From Rhodophyticola porphyridii (lineage in GTDB: Bacteria; Pseudomonadota; Alphaproteobacteria; Rhodobacterales; Rhodobacteraceae): 42,000 nucleotides of DNA. Below the pieces are notes generated by a model. The model was not told the DNA's origin, searched no databases, and saw nothing but the letters and a program-made list of their open reading frames with translations. Position 1 is the stretch's first letter. Each line of letters starts with the position of its first letter. Location: the NCBI RefSeq assembly GCF_003688285.1, contig NZ_RCNT01000013.1, positions 1,899 through 43,898 on the forward strand, read 5' to 3'. This document shows positions 32,914 to 41,047 of the stretch, in pieces. The position numbers and the translations under genes are program-made.

Positions 32914-32941
32914 ACCATATGCTTGAATGTCGACGGGTCAA
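32914..32941 (-). promoter_or_regulatory. Candidate sigma-70 promoter for the ThDP/TRAP operon
   Basis: Read on the minus strand, TTGACC (32941-32936) and TATGGT (32919-32914) are separated by 16 bp, close to the -35/-10 consensus. It lies between the operator palindrome and the ThDP gene and points toward that gene. Called by eye. Confidence 0.45.
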
Positions 32942-32960
32942 TCGGGATTCTGAGAATTTA

Positions 32961-32977
32961 ATCTCACATAGTGAGAT
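32961..32977. promoter_or_regulatory. Perfect palindrome in the divergent ThDP/IclR promoter region
   Basis: ATCTCAC-ATA-GTGAGAT is a perfect 7-bp inverted repeat with a 3-bp centre, about 20 bp upstream of the candidate -35 box. A half-site (ATCTCAC) recurs near 32888. Its size and placement fit an operator for the adjacent IclR regulator. Confidence 0.55.
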
Positions 32978-33084
32978 ATGGCTTTCCATAGAGCCTGCAT
33001 GTGATATGTCTTGATGGGCGGACGGGTGCCTTAAAGGCGGTCCCGCCGATGGCCTGACACCGAACGGAGCATCAAGGATCAGAC

Positions 33085-33840
33085 GTGCCCACAAAACCCA
33101 ATGAATCGGTTCTCAAGAGTTTCGATATCCTGAGCCTTGTTCGTGCCGACCGGCCCGAGATCACCTCCCAGATCGTCGTTCATGAACTGGGGATGAACCC
33201 GGCCACCGCGCACCGGTTCCTGTCGACCCTTGTGATGGTCGGGGCTTTGGCGAGTTACAAACGCGGCAGCTATTGCCTCGGACCGCGCGCTGCCGAACTG
33301 GGCAGCCTAGAGCAGCTTACGAACCCGCTGTCGAATGTCGTCAAGCCGGTTATCGAAAGCGCCAGCCAGGAGTTGAACGAGTCCGTCATGGCAAGCCGCT
33401 TGTCCCGCGGCGGCCCGGTTTGCATGGCCGTGGCCACGCCGAACCGCCCGTTCAACATCGCCATCAAGGTCGGCACCATCTTGCCGCTCCATTCGACGGC
33501 GCAGGGGAAGCTATGGCTTTCGTCGCTGACCCGGAAGGAGCGTCTGGCACGCCTCGGAGCATATCGGCTGGTCGCCCTGACCGACAGGACGATACAGGAT
33601 CTTGATGTGCTTGAGCAGGAGTTGGACCAGATCCGCAGCCAGGGATTTGCGATCAACAAGGGTGAAAACGAGGTGGATCTGGGCGCGGTCTCGATCCCCG
33701 TGAAAGGCAAAACGGGTGAGATCATCCTCACGCTCTCTCTTTTCGGTTTGCTGAGCCGGTTTGACGATCAGTTCGTGGCGCGCGCAATCGAGCGATTGAG
33801 GCGCGCGGCGGAAGAGATCCAGGATCAAAGCGGCCAATGA
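33085..33840 (+). CDS. IclR-family transcriptional regulator (second)
   Basis: The 251-residue protein has a winged-helix N-terminus (VLKSFDILSLVRADRPEIT, then HELGMNPATAHRFLSTL) and an IclR effector domain (MAVATPNRPF, VGTILPLHSTAQGKLWLSS, and GAVSIPVKGKTGEIILTLSL). GTG at 33085 is the start, with AAGGA 7-8 bp upstream. It is divergent from the ThDP/TRAP operon with a perfect palindrome between them, so that operon is its probable target. The AraC gene that follows is on the opposite strand. Confidence 0.9.
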   Translation: MPTKPNESVLKSFDILSLVRADRPEITSQIVVHELGMNPATAHRFLSTLVMVGALASYKRGSYCLGPRAAELGSLEQLTNPLSNVVKPVIESASQELNESVMASRLSRGGPVCMAVATPNRPFNIAIKVGTILPLHSTAQGKLWLSSLTRKERLARLGAYRLVALTDRTIQDLDVLEQELDQIRSQGFAINKGENEVDLGAVSIPVKGKTGEIILTLSLFGLLSRFDDQFVARAIERLRRAAEEIQDQSGQ

Positions 33841-33860
33841 AGCACAGGTTGCGACCGAGC

Positions 33861-34748
33861 CTAGGGCCAGGCGGCGTATGACGCGCGCCTGTCATCGTCA
33901 CCGCCTGTGGGTCTTTGCAGCCTGCGATACTTTCCGGGCGGTACGTCCTCGTGCCTTTGGAAGAAACGATTGAAATAGGCCGCATCGTTGAACCCCAATC
34001 TGTAGGCAATCTGTGCCATCGGCAGGTCGGATTGCAGAAGCAGCGTCTTCGTCTCGTCCATCAGGCGCGCCTGGATGTGGGAATGCGGGCTGCGCCCGAT
34101 GGCCCGGCGGACGACGGTATTCAACCGATCGCGCGAAATGCCGAGCGCTTCCGCATACTGGCCAACCGTCCAGTGCTGGGTGAGGTGAAGCTCCACGAGT
34201 CCCAGAAAGTCCTGCACGATCCGGCTGGGCAAGGCGACCGATCGTTCGATTTTGGGGGCCGCCGCCCGCCAGATATGGATCAGCGCCAGCGACACCAGTG
34301 TCTGAACGGCCATGTCCGACCCCGGGGGCGCGCCGGACAGTTCTGCCTCGATCTCGTCAAAGAGGCTCCGCAGCCGGTCGAAGCTACGCGTCCCGGCAGT
34401 GTTGAAGGCCAGTACCCTGCCTCCGATGGTCGAGCGGATATGCCCCGAAAGGCCTCCCGCCGGCATTGCGCGGCCGATCACCGTTTCCGTAAGACGCAGT
34501 GAAAACCCTGGCGTCCCGGCCGAGAGCTTCAGGCGCGCCGGGTTGCCCGCCGGCAGCCAGACGAGGCACGGCGCGTCCACCTTTGTCTCCCGCGCGCCCT
34601 CGATCAGCCGGACCGACCCTGCGTCGAGCACGAACAGGCCGCACCGCCGCCCGCGCAGGGCGAACTCCGTTGCCGTCAGCGCGCTGCGGATACGGTCCGC
34701 CTGAATCGTTGGAACCTCGCCGATTTTCGCCTCCCGAGAACACCTCAA
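33861..34748 (-). CDS. AraC-family transcriptional regulator
   Basis: The 295-residue protein carries a C-terminal AraC/XylS double helix-turn-helix (about 190-285): WTVGQYAEALGISRDRLN in the first and MAQIAYRLGFNDAAYFNRFFQRHEDVPPGKYR spread over the second. The N-terminal 130 residues include an AraC-ligand-like cupin region (CLVWLPAGNPARLKLSAGTPG) and resemble regulators of aromatic-acid pathways. No good ATG is present; the reading starts at TTG 34748, so the true start is uncertain. It is divergent from the Liv-type importer and is the obvious candidate activator of it. Confidence 0.87.
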   Translation of the reverse strand: MRCSREAKIGEVPTIQADRIRSALTATEFALRGRRCGLFVLDAGSVRLIEGARETKVDAPCLVWLPAGNPARLKLSAGTPGFSLRLTETVIGRAMPAGGLSGHIRSTIGGRVLAFNTAGTRSFDRLRSLFDEIEAELSGAPPGSDMAVQTLVSLALIHIWRAAAPKIERSVALPSRIVQDFLGLVELHLTQHWTVGQYAEALGISRDRLNTVVRRAIGRSPHSHIQARLMDETKTLLLQSDLPMAQIAYRLGFNDAAYFNRFFQRHEDVPPGKYRRLQRPTGGDDDRRASYAAWP

Positions 34749-34885
34749 AAGTGCAATTTAATACTCAAATCGTCTATTATCGGCCCAGCTCCTGCAAGCT
34801 ATCATTTTAACCACACCGCGCCGCCCGCTCTGGGCAGCCCGGAAAAACACCGCGCAAAGCGGGCCGCAAATATAGGGAGGAATCA
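34749..34885. promoter_or_regulatory. AT-rich divergent promoter region between the AraC and Liv genes
   Basis: This interval is clearly more AT-rich than its surroundings around 34745-34815. TATTAT at 34775-34780 is a possible -10 box toward the importer. I could not pick a convincing -35 or a symmetrical operator. GGAGGAA just before 34886 is the ribosome-binding site of the binding-protein gene. Confidence 0.35.
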
Positions 34886-36121
34886 ATGTCACAGACCGTT
34901 CTGAGGCGCGCTTTCTTGCGCTCCGTATCTGCGTTTGGCGCTGCTGCGCTTTTCTTGTCCGCGATGTCGGAGGGCGCGACCGCGCAGGATGACCGCACGT
35001 CGGTCCGAATCGGATATGCTGTTTCCCTGTCCGGTGCAAACGCCGGTGGCGCCGGGATCACCACGATCCCGAACTATCGCCTTTGGGTCGAAGACGTGAA
35101 TGCCGCGGGCGGCCTGCTCCTGCCCGATGGAAGCCGATTGCCCATCGAGGTGATCGAGTATGACGACCGGTCCTCGTCGGAAGAAGCCGTGCGCGCGGTG
35201 GAGCGTCTGGCCACCCAGGACGAGGTCGATTTCATCCTTCCGCCCTGGGGTACGGGCTTCAACCTTGCCATCGCCCCGCTGATGGCGCGCGCCGGCTATC
35301 CTCAGATCGCCGTGACGGCTGTGACCGACCGCGCGCCGGAATTCGTCGAGCGCTGGCCGTCGAGTTTCTGGCTTTTGGGCGGTGGCGCCGACTATTCGAC
35401 CGCCCTGGCCGCCGTGATGGCCGAGGCACGCGATGCCGGTGCGATCAACAATCAGGTCGCCATGATCTCGGTCGCTGACGGGTTCGGGATCGATCTGGTG
35501 AATGCCGCGCGGCCCGCTCTGGCCGAGGCCGGGTTCGAGCTTGTCTATGACGAGGTCTTCCCCGTCGGAACCTCCGACTTCTCCACCATCCTCAACGAGG
35601 CGCGGGCCACAACCGCCGACAGCTTCGTCGCCTTCTCCTATCCTCCGCACACTTTCGCGCTCATGCAGCAGTCGCAGGTCGTCGATTACAGCCCGCCGCT
35701 TTTCTATCTGGGTGTCGGCGCGGGGTTCCCGGTATTTCAGAACATGAACGCGGAGAATGTGGAGGGCGTGATGAGCCTTGGCGGCATCGACCCCAACAAC
35801 CCGCAGAACGCAGCCTATCGCGAACGCCATCAAGAGGTCATCGGCGCGCCTGCAGATTACTGGGCCAGCGTTATCACCTATTCCAGCCTGCAGATGCTGC
35901 AGCAGGCCATCGAACGGGTCGGGCTTGACCGGGAGGCCGTGACGCAGGAACTGGCGACTGGCACGTTCGAGACGGCGGCGGGCACGATCACGCTGGAAAA
36001 CAACCAGCTTCGCGATCTGTGGTGGGTCGGACAATGGCAGGGCGGTACCTTTGTCGGCGTCGCGCCTACCGACCGCGAAGGAGCCAGCGCGCCGCAACTT
36101 CCGAAACCGGGCTGGAACTGA
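34886..36121 (+). CDS. Liv-type ABC transporter substrate-binding protein with a twin-arginine signal
   Basis: The 411-residue periplasmic protein shows the LivK-like fold (VRIGYAVSLSGANAGG at the mature N-terminus, PPWGTGFNLAIAP in lobe one, DGFGIDLVNAARPAL in lobe two). The N-terminus contains R-R-A-F-L-R before a hydrophobic stretch and an A-x-A-type end (ATAQ). This fits a Tat signal, meaning it may be exported folded. It feeds the LivHMGF genes that follow; with an aromatic aldehyde dehydrogenase at the end of the cluster, an aromatic acid or related compound is a plausible ligand. An 11-bp hairpin follows its stop. Confidence 0.9.
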   Translation: MSQTVLRRAFLRSVSAFGAAALFLSAMSEGATAQDDRTSVRIGYAVSLSGANAGGAGITTIPNYRLWVEDVNAAGGLLLPDGSRLPIEVIEYDDRSSSEEAVRAVERLATQDEVDFILPPWGTGFNLAIAPLMARAGYPQIAVTAVTDRAPEFVERWPSSFWLLGGGADYSTALAAVMAEARDAGAINNQVAMISVADGFGIDLVNAARPALAEAGFELVYDEVFPVGTSDFSTILNEARATTADSFVAFSYPPHTFALMQQSQVVDYSPPLFYLGVGAGFPVFQNMNAENVEGVMSLGGIDPNNPQNAAYRERHQEVIGAPADYWASVITYSSLQMLQQAIERVGLDREAVTQELATGTFETAAGTITLENNQLRDLWWVGQWQGGTFVGVAPTDREGASAPQLPKPGWN

Positions 36122-36133
36122 GCCTTCGGCAGT

Positions 36134-36167
36134 ATCGGGCCCGCATGGAACTGCAGGCGGGCCCGAT
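36134..36167 (+). terminator. Hairpin between the binding-protein and permease genes
   Basis: Perfect 11-bp arms (ATCGGGCCCGC / GCGGGCCCGAT) flank a 12-nt loop, 13 bp after the stop codon. No T tract follows. Such hairpins commonly protect the abundant binding-protein mRNA or attenuate downstream permease expression. Confidence 0.5.
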
Positions 36168-36220
36168 CTCGCTTCCTGCGGGGTGAACCAGTCGTCCCGG
36201 CTTGCGGTAAGAGACAGCAG

Positions 36221-37090
36221 ATGTTGATCGACACACTTATCACCGGGCTGGTCGCCGGAGGCACCTATGCGCTGGTCGCTATGGGCCTGACGATCCAGTT
36301 CGGTATCTCGCGGATCATGAACCTGGCGCATGGCGACACAATCATCGCCGCGTGTTTCGCCAGCTTCATTCTGTTTTCGGTTTTCGGGCTGAGCCCGATA
36401 CTGGCGCTGATGATCGTCGTACCGGCTGGCTATGTGCTGAGCGATGCCATCTACCGGCTCATCATGCGCCCGCTGGTCGCCCGCGCGCCAAATGCGGGCG
36501 CGCTGGAAGTCGATTCCATCCTTGTCACCTTCGGCCTGCTCTTCGTGATCCAGGGTGTTTTGCTGGTGGCCTTCGGCGGTAACTACACCGGCTACACCTT
36601 TCTTAACACGCCGGTCGATCTCTTTGGCACGATCGTTGCCGCGAACCGTCTTCTGGCGCTTTTTCTTGCGCTCGTTTTCGGTATCACGCTGATCTTCGTG
36701 CTGAGCCGTACGAGATGGGGAATGACGCTGCGCGCCGTTTCCATCGCGCCGGAGAATGCCCCGCTTGTGGGCATCGACATCAATCGTGCGGCGCGCACCG
36801 CCTTCGCACTTGGCGGCGCTCTTGCCGCAACCGCGGGCGTTGTCGTCTCGATGTATCAGACGTTCACCGCCACCATCGGCGTCATCTTTACCATGAAAGC
36901 GCTTATCGTGGTGATCCTGGGAGGAAAGGGGAGCCTGACCGGCGCGCTGATCGGTGGGCTTCTGCTCGGCCTCGTGGAGACCTTTGTGGCCGCTTACATC
37001 GATCCCGGGCTGACCCTTGCAGCGACCTATACGATCTTCCTTTTGCTGCTGATCCTGCGTCCCACCGGCTTTTTCGGACAGGCGGGGTAA
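36221..37090 (+). CDS. livH: Liv-type ABC transporter permease (LivH)
   Basis: The 289-residue membrane protein has about eight hydrophobic segments and family motifs: an N-terminal LVAGGTYALVAMGLT, FGISRIMNLAHGD and the ATPase contact region near RWGMTLRAVSIAPENAPLVGI, then VVILGGKGSLTGALIGGLLLG. It forms the import channel with LivM. It begins about 100 bp after the binding-protein gene, beyond the hairpin. Confidence 0.93.
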   Translation: MLIDTLITGLVAGGTYALVAMGLTIQFGISRIMNLAHGDTIIAACFASFILFSVFGLSPILALMIVVPAGYVLSDAIYRLIMRPLVARAPNAGALEVDSILVTFGLLFVIQGVLLVAFGGNYTGYTFLNTPVDLFGTIVAANRLLALFLALVFGITLIFVLSRTRWGMTLRAVSIAPENAPLVGIDINRAARTAFALGGALAATAGVVVSMYQTFTATIGVIFTMKALIVVILGGKGSLTGALIGGLLLGLVETFVAAYIDPGLTLAATYTIFLLLLILRPTGFFGQAG

Positions 37091-37094
37091 GCGC

Positions 37095-38045
37095 ATGAGT
37101 ACGACCGTTGCCTTCATCCTTGCCGCGGCCGCCCTTGCCGGCCTCGCCGTGGCCCCGCTGTTCCTGAATGCCTATGGTATCGGGCTGCTGGTCGGCATGA
37201 CGGGCTATGTCGTGCTGGCCTCGGCCTGGGCGATGTTCTCTGGCCCCACCCGCTATGTCTCGCTCGCCACGGTCGCCTTTTTCGGCATCGGCGCCTATAC
37301 CGTTGCGGTTCTGTCCGAAACCCTGCCTTACCCGCTGGTCCTGCTCTGCGCCTGCGCGATCGGCCTGACCGTCGCACTGATCGTGGGGCTGTCGACGCTG
37401 CGCCTTGCGGGTATCTATTTCGTGATCTTCACTTTCGGGCTGGCCGAACTGATCCGCCAGCTTGTCACATGGTACGAAGTCAACGTGACCGGCACGCTCG
37501 GCCGCTACATTTTCCTGCCGTTCGAGGGCATCCATATCTACTGGCAGCTTCTAGCGCTTGCCGCGGTCACGCTGCTTCTGTCCTGGTGGATCAGCCGCAG
37601 CCGTCTCGGGCTGGCGCTGCGGGCGGTTGGCGACGATGAGGTCGTGGCGGCCCATGCGGGTATCAACGTTTCTCGCGCCAAGCTCATGCTTTTCGCGCTC
37701 AGCGCCACGATCATCACACTGGTCGGCGCTATCCAGGCACCGCGCTGGGTCTATGTGGAGCCGGCCATCGTGTTCAATCCGACGATCTCGTTTCTGACGC
37801 TGATCATGGCGCTTCTGGGCGGGGCCACCCGGCTTTGGGGGCCCGCACTTGGCGCGGTTCCGCTGTTTTTGCTGTTCGAATGGCTTTCCGCCAACTTCCC
37901 GAACTATTTCTCGATCATTCTGGGGATTTTCTTCATTTGCATCGTCTTCTTCCTGCCGCAGGGGGTGCTGGCCAAGATCGAAGGTCTGCGTCGCCCGGCA
38001 GGCAAGGTACCGCCCGAAGACAAGGAACGGAGCGGTGCGGCATGA
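37095..38045 (+). CDS. livM: Liv-type ABC transporter permease (LivM)
   Basis: This 316-residue membrane protein has family motifs including GPTRYVSLATVAFFGIGAY, LRLAGIYFVIFTFGLAELIRQ, RLGLALRAVGDDEVVAAHAGI and LLGGATRLWGPALGA. It is the second permease subunit. The start is 4 bp after livH, and the stop overlaps livG by ATGA. Confidence 0.93.
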   Translation: MSTTVAFILAAAALAGLAVAPLFLNAYGIGLLVGMTGYVVLASAWAMFSGPTRYVSLATVAFFGIGAYTVAVLSETLPYPLVLLCACAIGLTVALIVGLSTLRLAGIYFVIFTFGLAELIRQLVTWYEVNVTGTLGRYIFLPFEGIHIYWQLLALAAVTLLLSWWISRSRLGLALRAVGDDEVVAAHAGINVSRAKLMLFALSATIITLVGAIQAPRWVYVEPAIVFNPTISFLTLIMALLGGATRLWGPALGAVPLFLLFEWLSANFPNYFSIILGIFFICIVFFLPQGVLAKIEGLRRPAGKVPPEDKERSGAA

Positions 38046-38770
38046 GCTCTCATTTGCAGATCACCCATTTGCGCAAGCGTTTCGGCGGCTTGGTGGCAGT
38101 CAAGGATGTGAGCTTCGACGTGGCGGATGGTGAGGTCGTTGGCCTGCTCGGTCCCAACGGGTCGGGCAAGACGACCGTTCTCAACATGATCTCCGGCGCT
38201 CTGCTGCCCACGGCCGGTGAGATCACGCTGCGGGGCGTGCGTATCAGTCGCCTGCGCCCCGACCGCATCGCCCGGCACGGCGTCGCACGCACCTTCCAGC
38301 TTGTCCGCCCGCTGCCGTCGCTGACCGTGGCCGAAAACGTTCTTGTCTCTCTCGCCTTCGGACGTTTCAAGCATTGGGGGCCGGATGCCCGCGATCTGGC
38401 AGAAGAGAAGCTCGCCTTCGTTGGCCTTGGTGGGCGAGGTGGCGAGAACGTCGCCAACCTGACTTATATCGACCAGAAGCGCATGGAACTGGCCCGGGCG
38501 CTTGCATCCGAACCGGCGCTTCTGCTGCTTGACGAATGGCTCGCCGGCCTGACCCCATCCGAGCTTCAGATCGGCATCGACCTTGTCCGCCGTCTGCAAG
38601 GCGCAGGCATGTCGGTTTTGCTGGTCGAACATATCATGGATGCGGTGCGCGCGCTCTGTGCACGCTGCGTGGTGATGAACGCGGGCGAGATCATCGCCCA
38701 CGGTCCAACGGAGACGGTGCTGAAGGACCCCGGTGTGGTCGCGGCCTATCTGGGTGATGGTCATGCTTGA
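38042..38770 (+). CDS. livG: Liv-type ABC transporter ATP-binding protein (LivG)
   Basis: The 242-residue ATPase shows Walker A GPNGSGKTT, the LivG-type FQLVRPLPSLTVAENV region, Walker B LLLLDEW and H-loop LVEHIMDAV. The ABC signature is degenerate, NLTYIDQKR in place of LSGGQ-like, and the residue after the Walker B glutamate is W where P is usual. Signature drift is known among LivG proteins, so it is likely functional as a heterodimer with LivF. Confidence 0.92.
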   Translation: MSSHLQITHLRKRFGGLVAVKDVSFDVADGEVVGLLGPNGSGKTTVLNMISGALLPTAGEITLRGVRISRLRPDRIARHGVARTFQLVRPLPSLTVAENVLVSLAFGRFKHWGPDARDLAEEKLAFVGLGGRGGENVANLTYIDQKRMELARALASEPALLLLDEWLAGLTPSELQIGIDLVRRLQGAGMSVLLVEHIMDAVRALCARCVVMNAGEIIAHGPTETVLKDPGVVAAYLGDGHA

Positions 38771-39476
38771 GCTTTCAGATGTCACCATCCGCTACGGCCA
38801 GCATCTGGCGGTTGATCGGGTCTCGGCCACCGTTGCCCCCGGCGAGACGGTGGTGATTCTTGGCGCCAACGGGGCTGGCAAGACCTCGCTTCTGAAGGCC
38901 ATCTCGGGGATTATCACCGCCCAGCCCGGATCGGCGATCCGGTTTCAGGACTGTGACGTGACGGGCACTCCGGCCCATGAGATCACCGGCGCCGGCATCG
39001 CTCTGGTGCCCGAGGGGCGGGGCCTTTTCGGCGGCATGACGGTGCGCGACAACCTCCGGCTTGGCGCCAACCCCGCCCGCGCGCGCGCGCTGGAGAAGGA
39101 ACGGCTGGAGCTTGTCCACGATCTCTTTCCGCGCCTTGCCGAGCGGCAGGGACAGATCGTGCGCACCATGTCGGGCGGCGAGCAGCAGATGGTGGCGATT
39201 GCCCGCGCGCTGATGTCGAACCCCGATCTGCTGCTTCTTGACGAGCCAAGCCTCGGTCTCGCTCCGATTGTCGTGCAGGAGCTTTTCCGTGCTCTCGCCA
39301 GGATCCGCGAGACCGGGGTCGGCCTGCTGATCGTCGAGCAGAATGTGCGGCTGAGCCTGGGCATCGCCGACCGGGGATATCTGATGGAAGCCGGCCGTCT
39401 GACGGGCGAGGGGTCTGCCGACGACCTGTTGACCGACGACGCCGTGCAAAACGCTTTTCTAGGAACCGTAAGCTGA
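38763..39476 (+). CDS. livF: Liv-type ABC transporter ATP-binding protein (LivF)
   Basis: The 237-residue ATPase shows Walker A GANGAGKTS, the LivF-typical LVPEGRGLFGGMTVRDNL, a canonical signature MSGGEQQM, Walker B LLLLDEPSLGLAP and an H-loop-position glutamine in IVEQNV, normal for LivF. The ATG at 38763 overlaps livG by 8 bp; 38757 is an alternative start. It completes the importer. Confidence 0.92.
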   Translation: MLELSDVTIRYGQHLAVDRVSATVAPGETVVILGANGAGKTSLLKAISGIITAQPGSAIRFQDCDVTGTPAHEITGAGIALVPEGRGLFGGMTVRDNLRLGANPARARALEKERLELVHDLFPRLAERQGQIVRTMSGGEQQMVAIARALMSNPDLLLLDEPSLGLAPIVVQELFRALARIRETGVGLLIVEQNVRLSLGIADRGYLMEAGRLTGEGSADDLLTDDAVQNAFLGTVS

Positions 39477-39494
39477 CCGACAGGGAGATCGACT

Positions 39495-40946
39495 ATGGAA
39501 ATGCTGGAACTGCTGATCGCCGGAGAGGACGTACAGGCATCGGGCGGGCGCACCTTCACGAGAGATAATCCGCTGACGGGCGAGACGGCCACCGTTGCCG
39601 CCGCCGCGTCGGTCGAGGACGCGACGCGCGCGGCCGATGCCGCCGCCGCGGCCTTCCCGGGTTGGTCCGCGACGGGCCCGGGCGAACGACGCGCCCTGAT
39701 GAACGCGGCCGCCGATGCACTTCAGGCGCGCGCGGAAGACATCGTCGCCGCCATGGCGGACGAGATCGGCGCGACCAAGCCCTGGGCGATGTTCAACATC
39801 AAGCTCGCGGGCGACATGCTGCGCGAGGCAGGCGCGCTGACGACCTCGATCAAGGGCGAGATCATCCCCTCGAACCGCCCGGGCAGCATGGCCATGGCAA
39901 TCCGCCAGCCCGTGGGCGTGGTCTTGGGCATGGCGCCCTGGAACGCTCCCGTGATCCTGGGCGTCCGGGCGATCGCGATGCCGCTGGCCTGCGGCAACAC
40001 GGTCGTGCTGAAGACCTCGGAAATTTGCCCTCGCACCCATCGGCTGATCGTGGAGGCGATCCAGAGCGCGGGCTTCCCGCCGGGCGTCCTCAACGCCGTC
40101 TCGAACGATCCGGCAGACGCGGCCCAGATCGTCGAAGCGCTGATCGGCCATGCCGCCGTGCGCCGCGTAAACTTCACCGGTTCCACCCGCGTCGGTCGGA
40201 TCATCGCGCAATCGGCAGCCAAACATCTCAAGCCCGCGCTTCTCGAACTCGGCGGCAAGGCACCACTGATCGTGCTGGACGATGCCGATATCGACGCGGC
40301 GGTCGCTGCGGCGGCGTTCGGGGCCTACATGAATCAGGGCCAGATCTGCATGTCGACCGAGCGCATCATCGTTCAGGAGGGCATCGCCGATACTTTCGTG
40401 GATGCGTTGGCCGCCAAGGTCCGCACCCTGAAGACGGGCGACCCGCGCGAGGCTGCGGCCCCGCTCGGCTGCGTCGTCGACATCACCGCCGCGCAGCGTA
40501 TCGAAGGGCTGATCGCCGACGCGGTCGACAAGGGCGCAGACCTGATCGCGGGAGGCACGACCGATGGCGTCCTGATCGAGGCGACGCTGCTCGACAATGT
40601 CGTGCCGACCATGCGCATCTATACCGAGGAAAGCTTCGGCCCCACCGCCGCCATCGTCCGGGTCGGTTCCATTGATGAAGCGGTGCGGGTTGCCAACGAC
40701 ACCGAGTACGGGCTTTCGGCAAGCGTGTTCGGCCGCGATGTGATGCGGGCCGTGGGCGTGGCGCGACGGATCGAGTCGGGCATCTGTCATATCAACGGAC
40801 CGACGGTTCACGACGAAGCGCAGATGCCCTTCGGAGGAGTGAAGGCCTCCGGCTACGGTCGGTTCGGCGGTACGGCGGGGATTGAGGAGTTCACGGAACT
40901 TCGCTGGATCACGATCCAGGAGGGCATCCCGCATTATCCGATATAG
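39495..40946 (+). CDS. NAD(P)-dependent aldehyde dehydrogenase (vanillin/salicylaldehyde/benzaldehyde type)
   Basis: The 483-residue enzyme has the full ALDH catalytic set: N150 (APWNAP), K173 (VVLKTSE), E251 (LELGGKAP), and the nucleophile C285 (NQGQICMST). GPTVHDEAQMPFGGVKASGYGRFGG-type sequence at the C-terminus and PACGNTV-like text after N150 resemble aromatic aldehyde dehydrogenases. It oxidises an aldehyde to the acid in the cytoplasm. The gene follows livF by 18 bp, with GGGAG before the ATG, and is the last of the unit before a good terminator. It could oxidise an aldehyde made by the ThDP enzyme. Confidence 0.9.
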   Translation: MEMLELLIAGEDVQASGGRTFTRDNPLTGETATVAAAASVEDATRAADAAAAAFPGWSATGPGERRALMNAAADALQARAEDIVAAMADEIGATKPWAMFNIKLAGDMLREAGALTTSIKGEIIPSNRPGSMAMAIRQPVGVVLGMAPWNAPVILGVRAIAMPLACGNTVVLKTSEICPRTHRLIVEAIQSAGFPPGVLNAVSNDPADAAQIVEALIGHAAVRRVNFTGSTRVGRIIAQSAAKHLKPALLELGGKAPLIVLDDADIDAAVAAAAFGAYMNQGQICMSTERIIVQEGIADTFVDALAAKVRTLKTGDPREAAAPLGCVVDITAAQRIEGLIADAVDKGADLIAGGTTDGVLIEATLLDNVVPTMRIYTEESFGPTAAIVRVGSIDEAVRVANDTEYGLSASVFGRDVMRAVGVARRIESGICHINGPTVHDEAQMPFGGVKASGYGRFGGTAGIEEFTELRWITIQEGIPHYPI

Positions 40947-40991
40947 CGCCGGTCCTGCTGTTCCGGGGGCAGTCTGGCGGCCACGGCTTTC

Positions 40992-41021
40992 TTCCGTGAC
41001 CGTCAGCATCACGGAAGTTTT
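40992..41021 (+). terminator. Intrinsic terminator after the Liv/aldehyde dehydrogenase operon
   Basis: Perfect 8-bp arms (TTCCGTGA / TCACGGAA) flank a 9-nt loop and are followed one base later by TTTT. It lies 45 bp after the aldehyde dehydrogenase stop and before the decayed IS. Confidence 0.65.
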
Positions 41022-41047
41022 CCCGGAAAGCTGGGCAGTCATCTAGG

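Noticed and set aside
34889-37117. 742-codon minus-strand open frame across the Liv binding protein and LivH
   Set aside because: It spans two well-defined plus-strand genes and their intergenic hairpin; its composition is that of a shadow.
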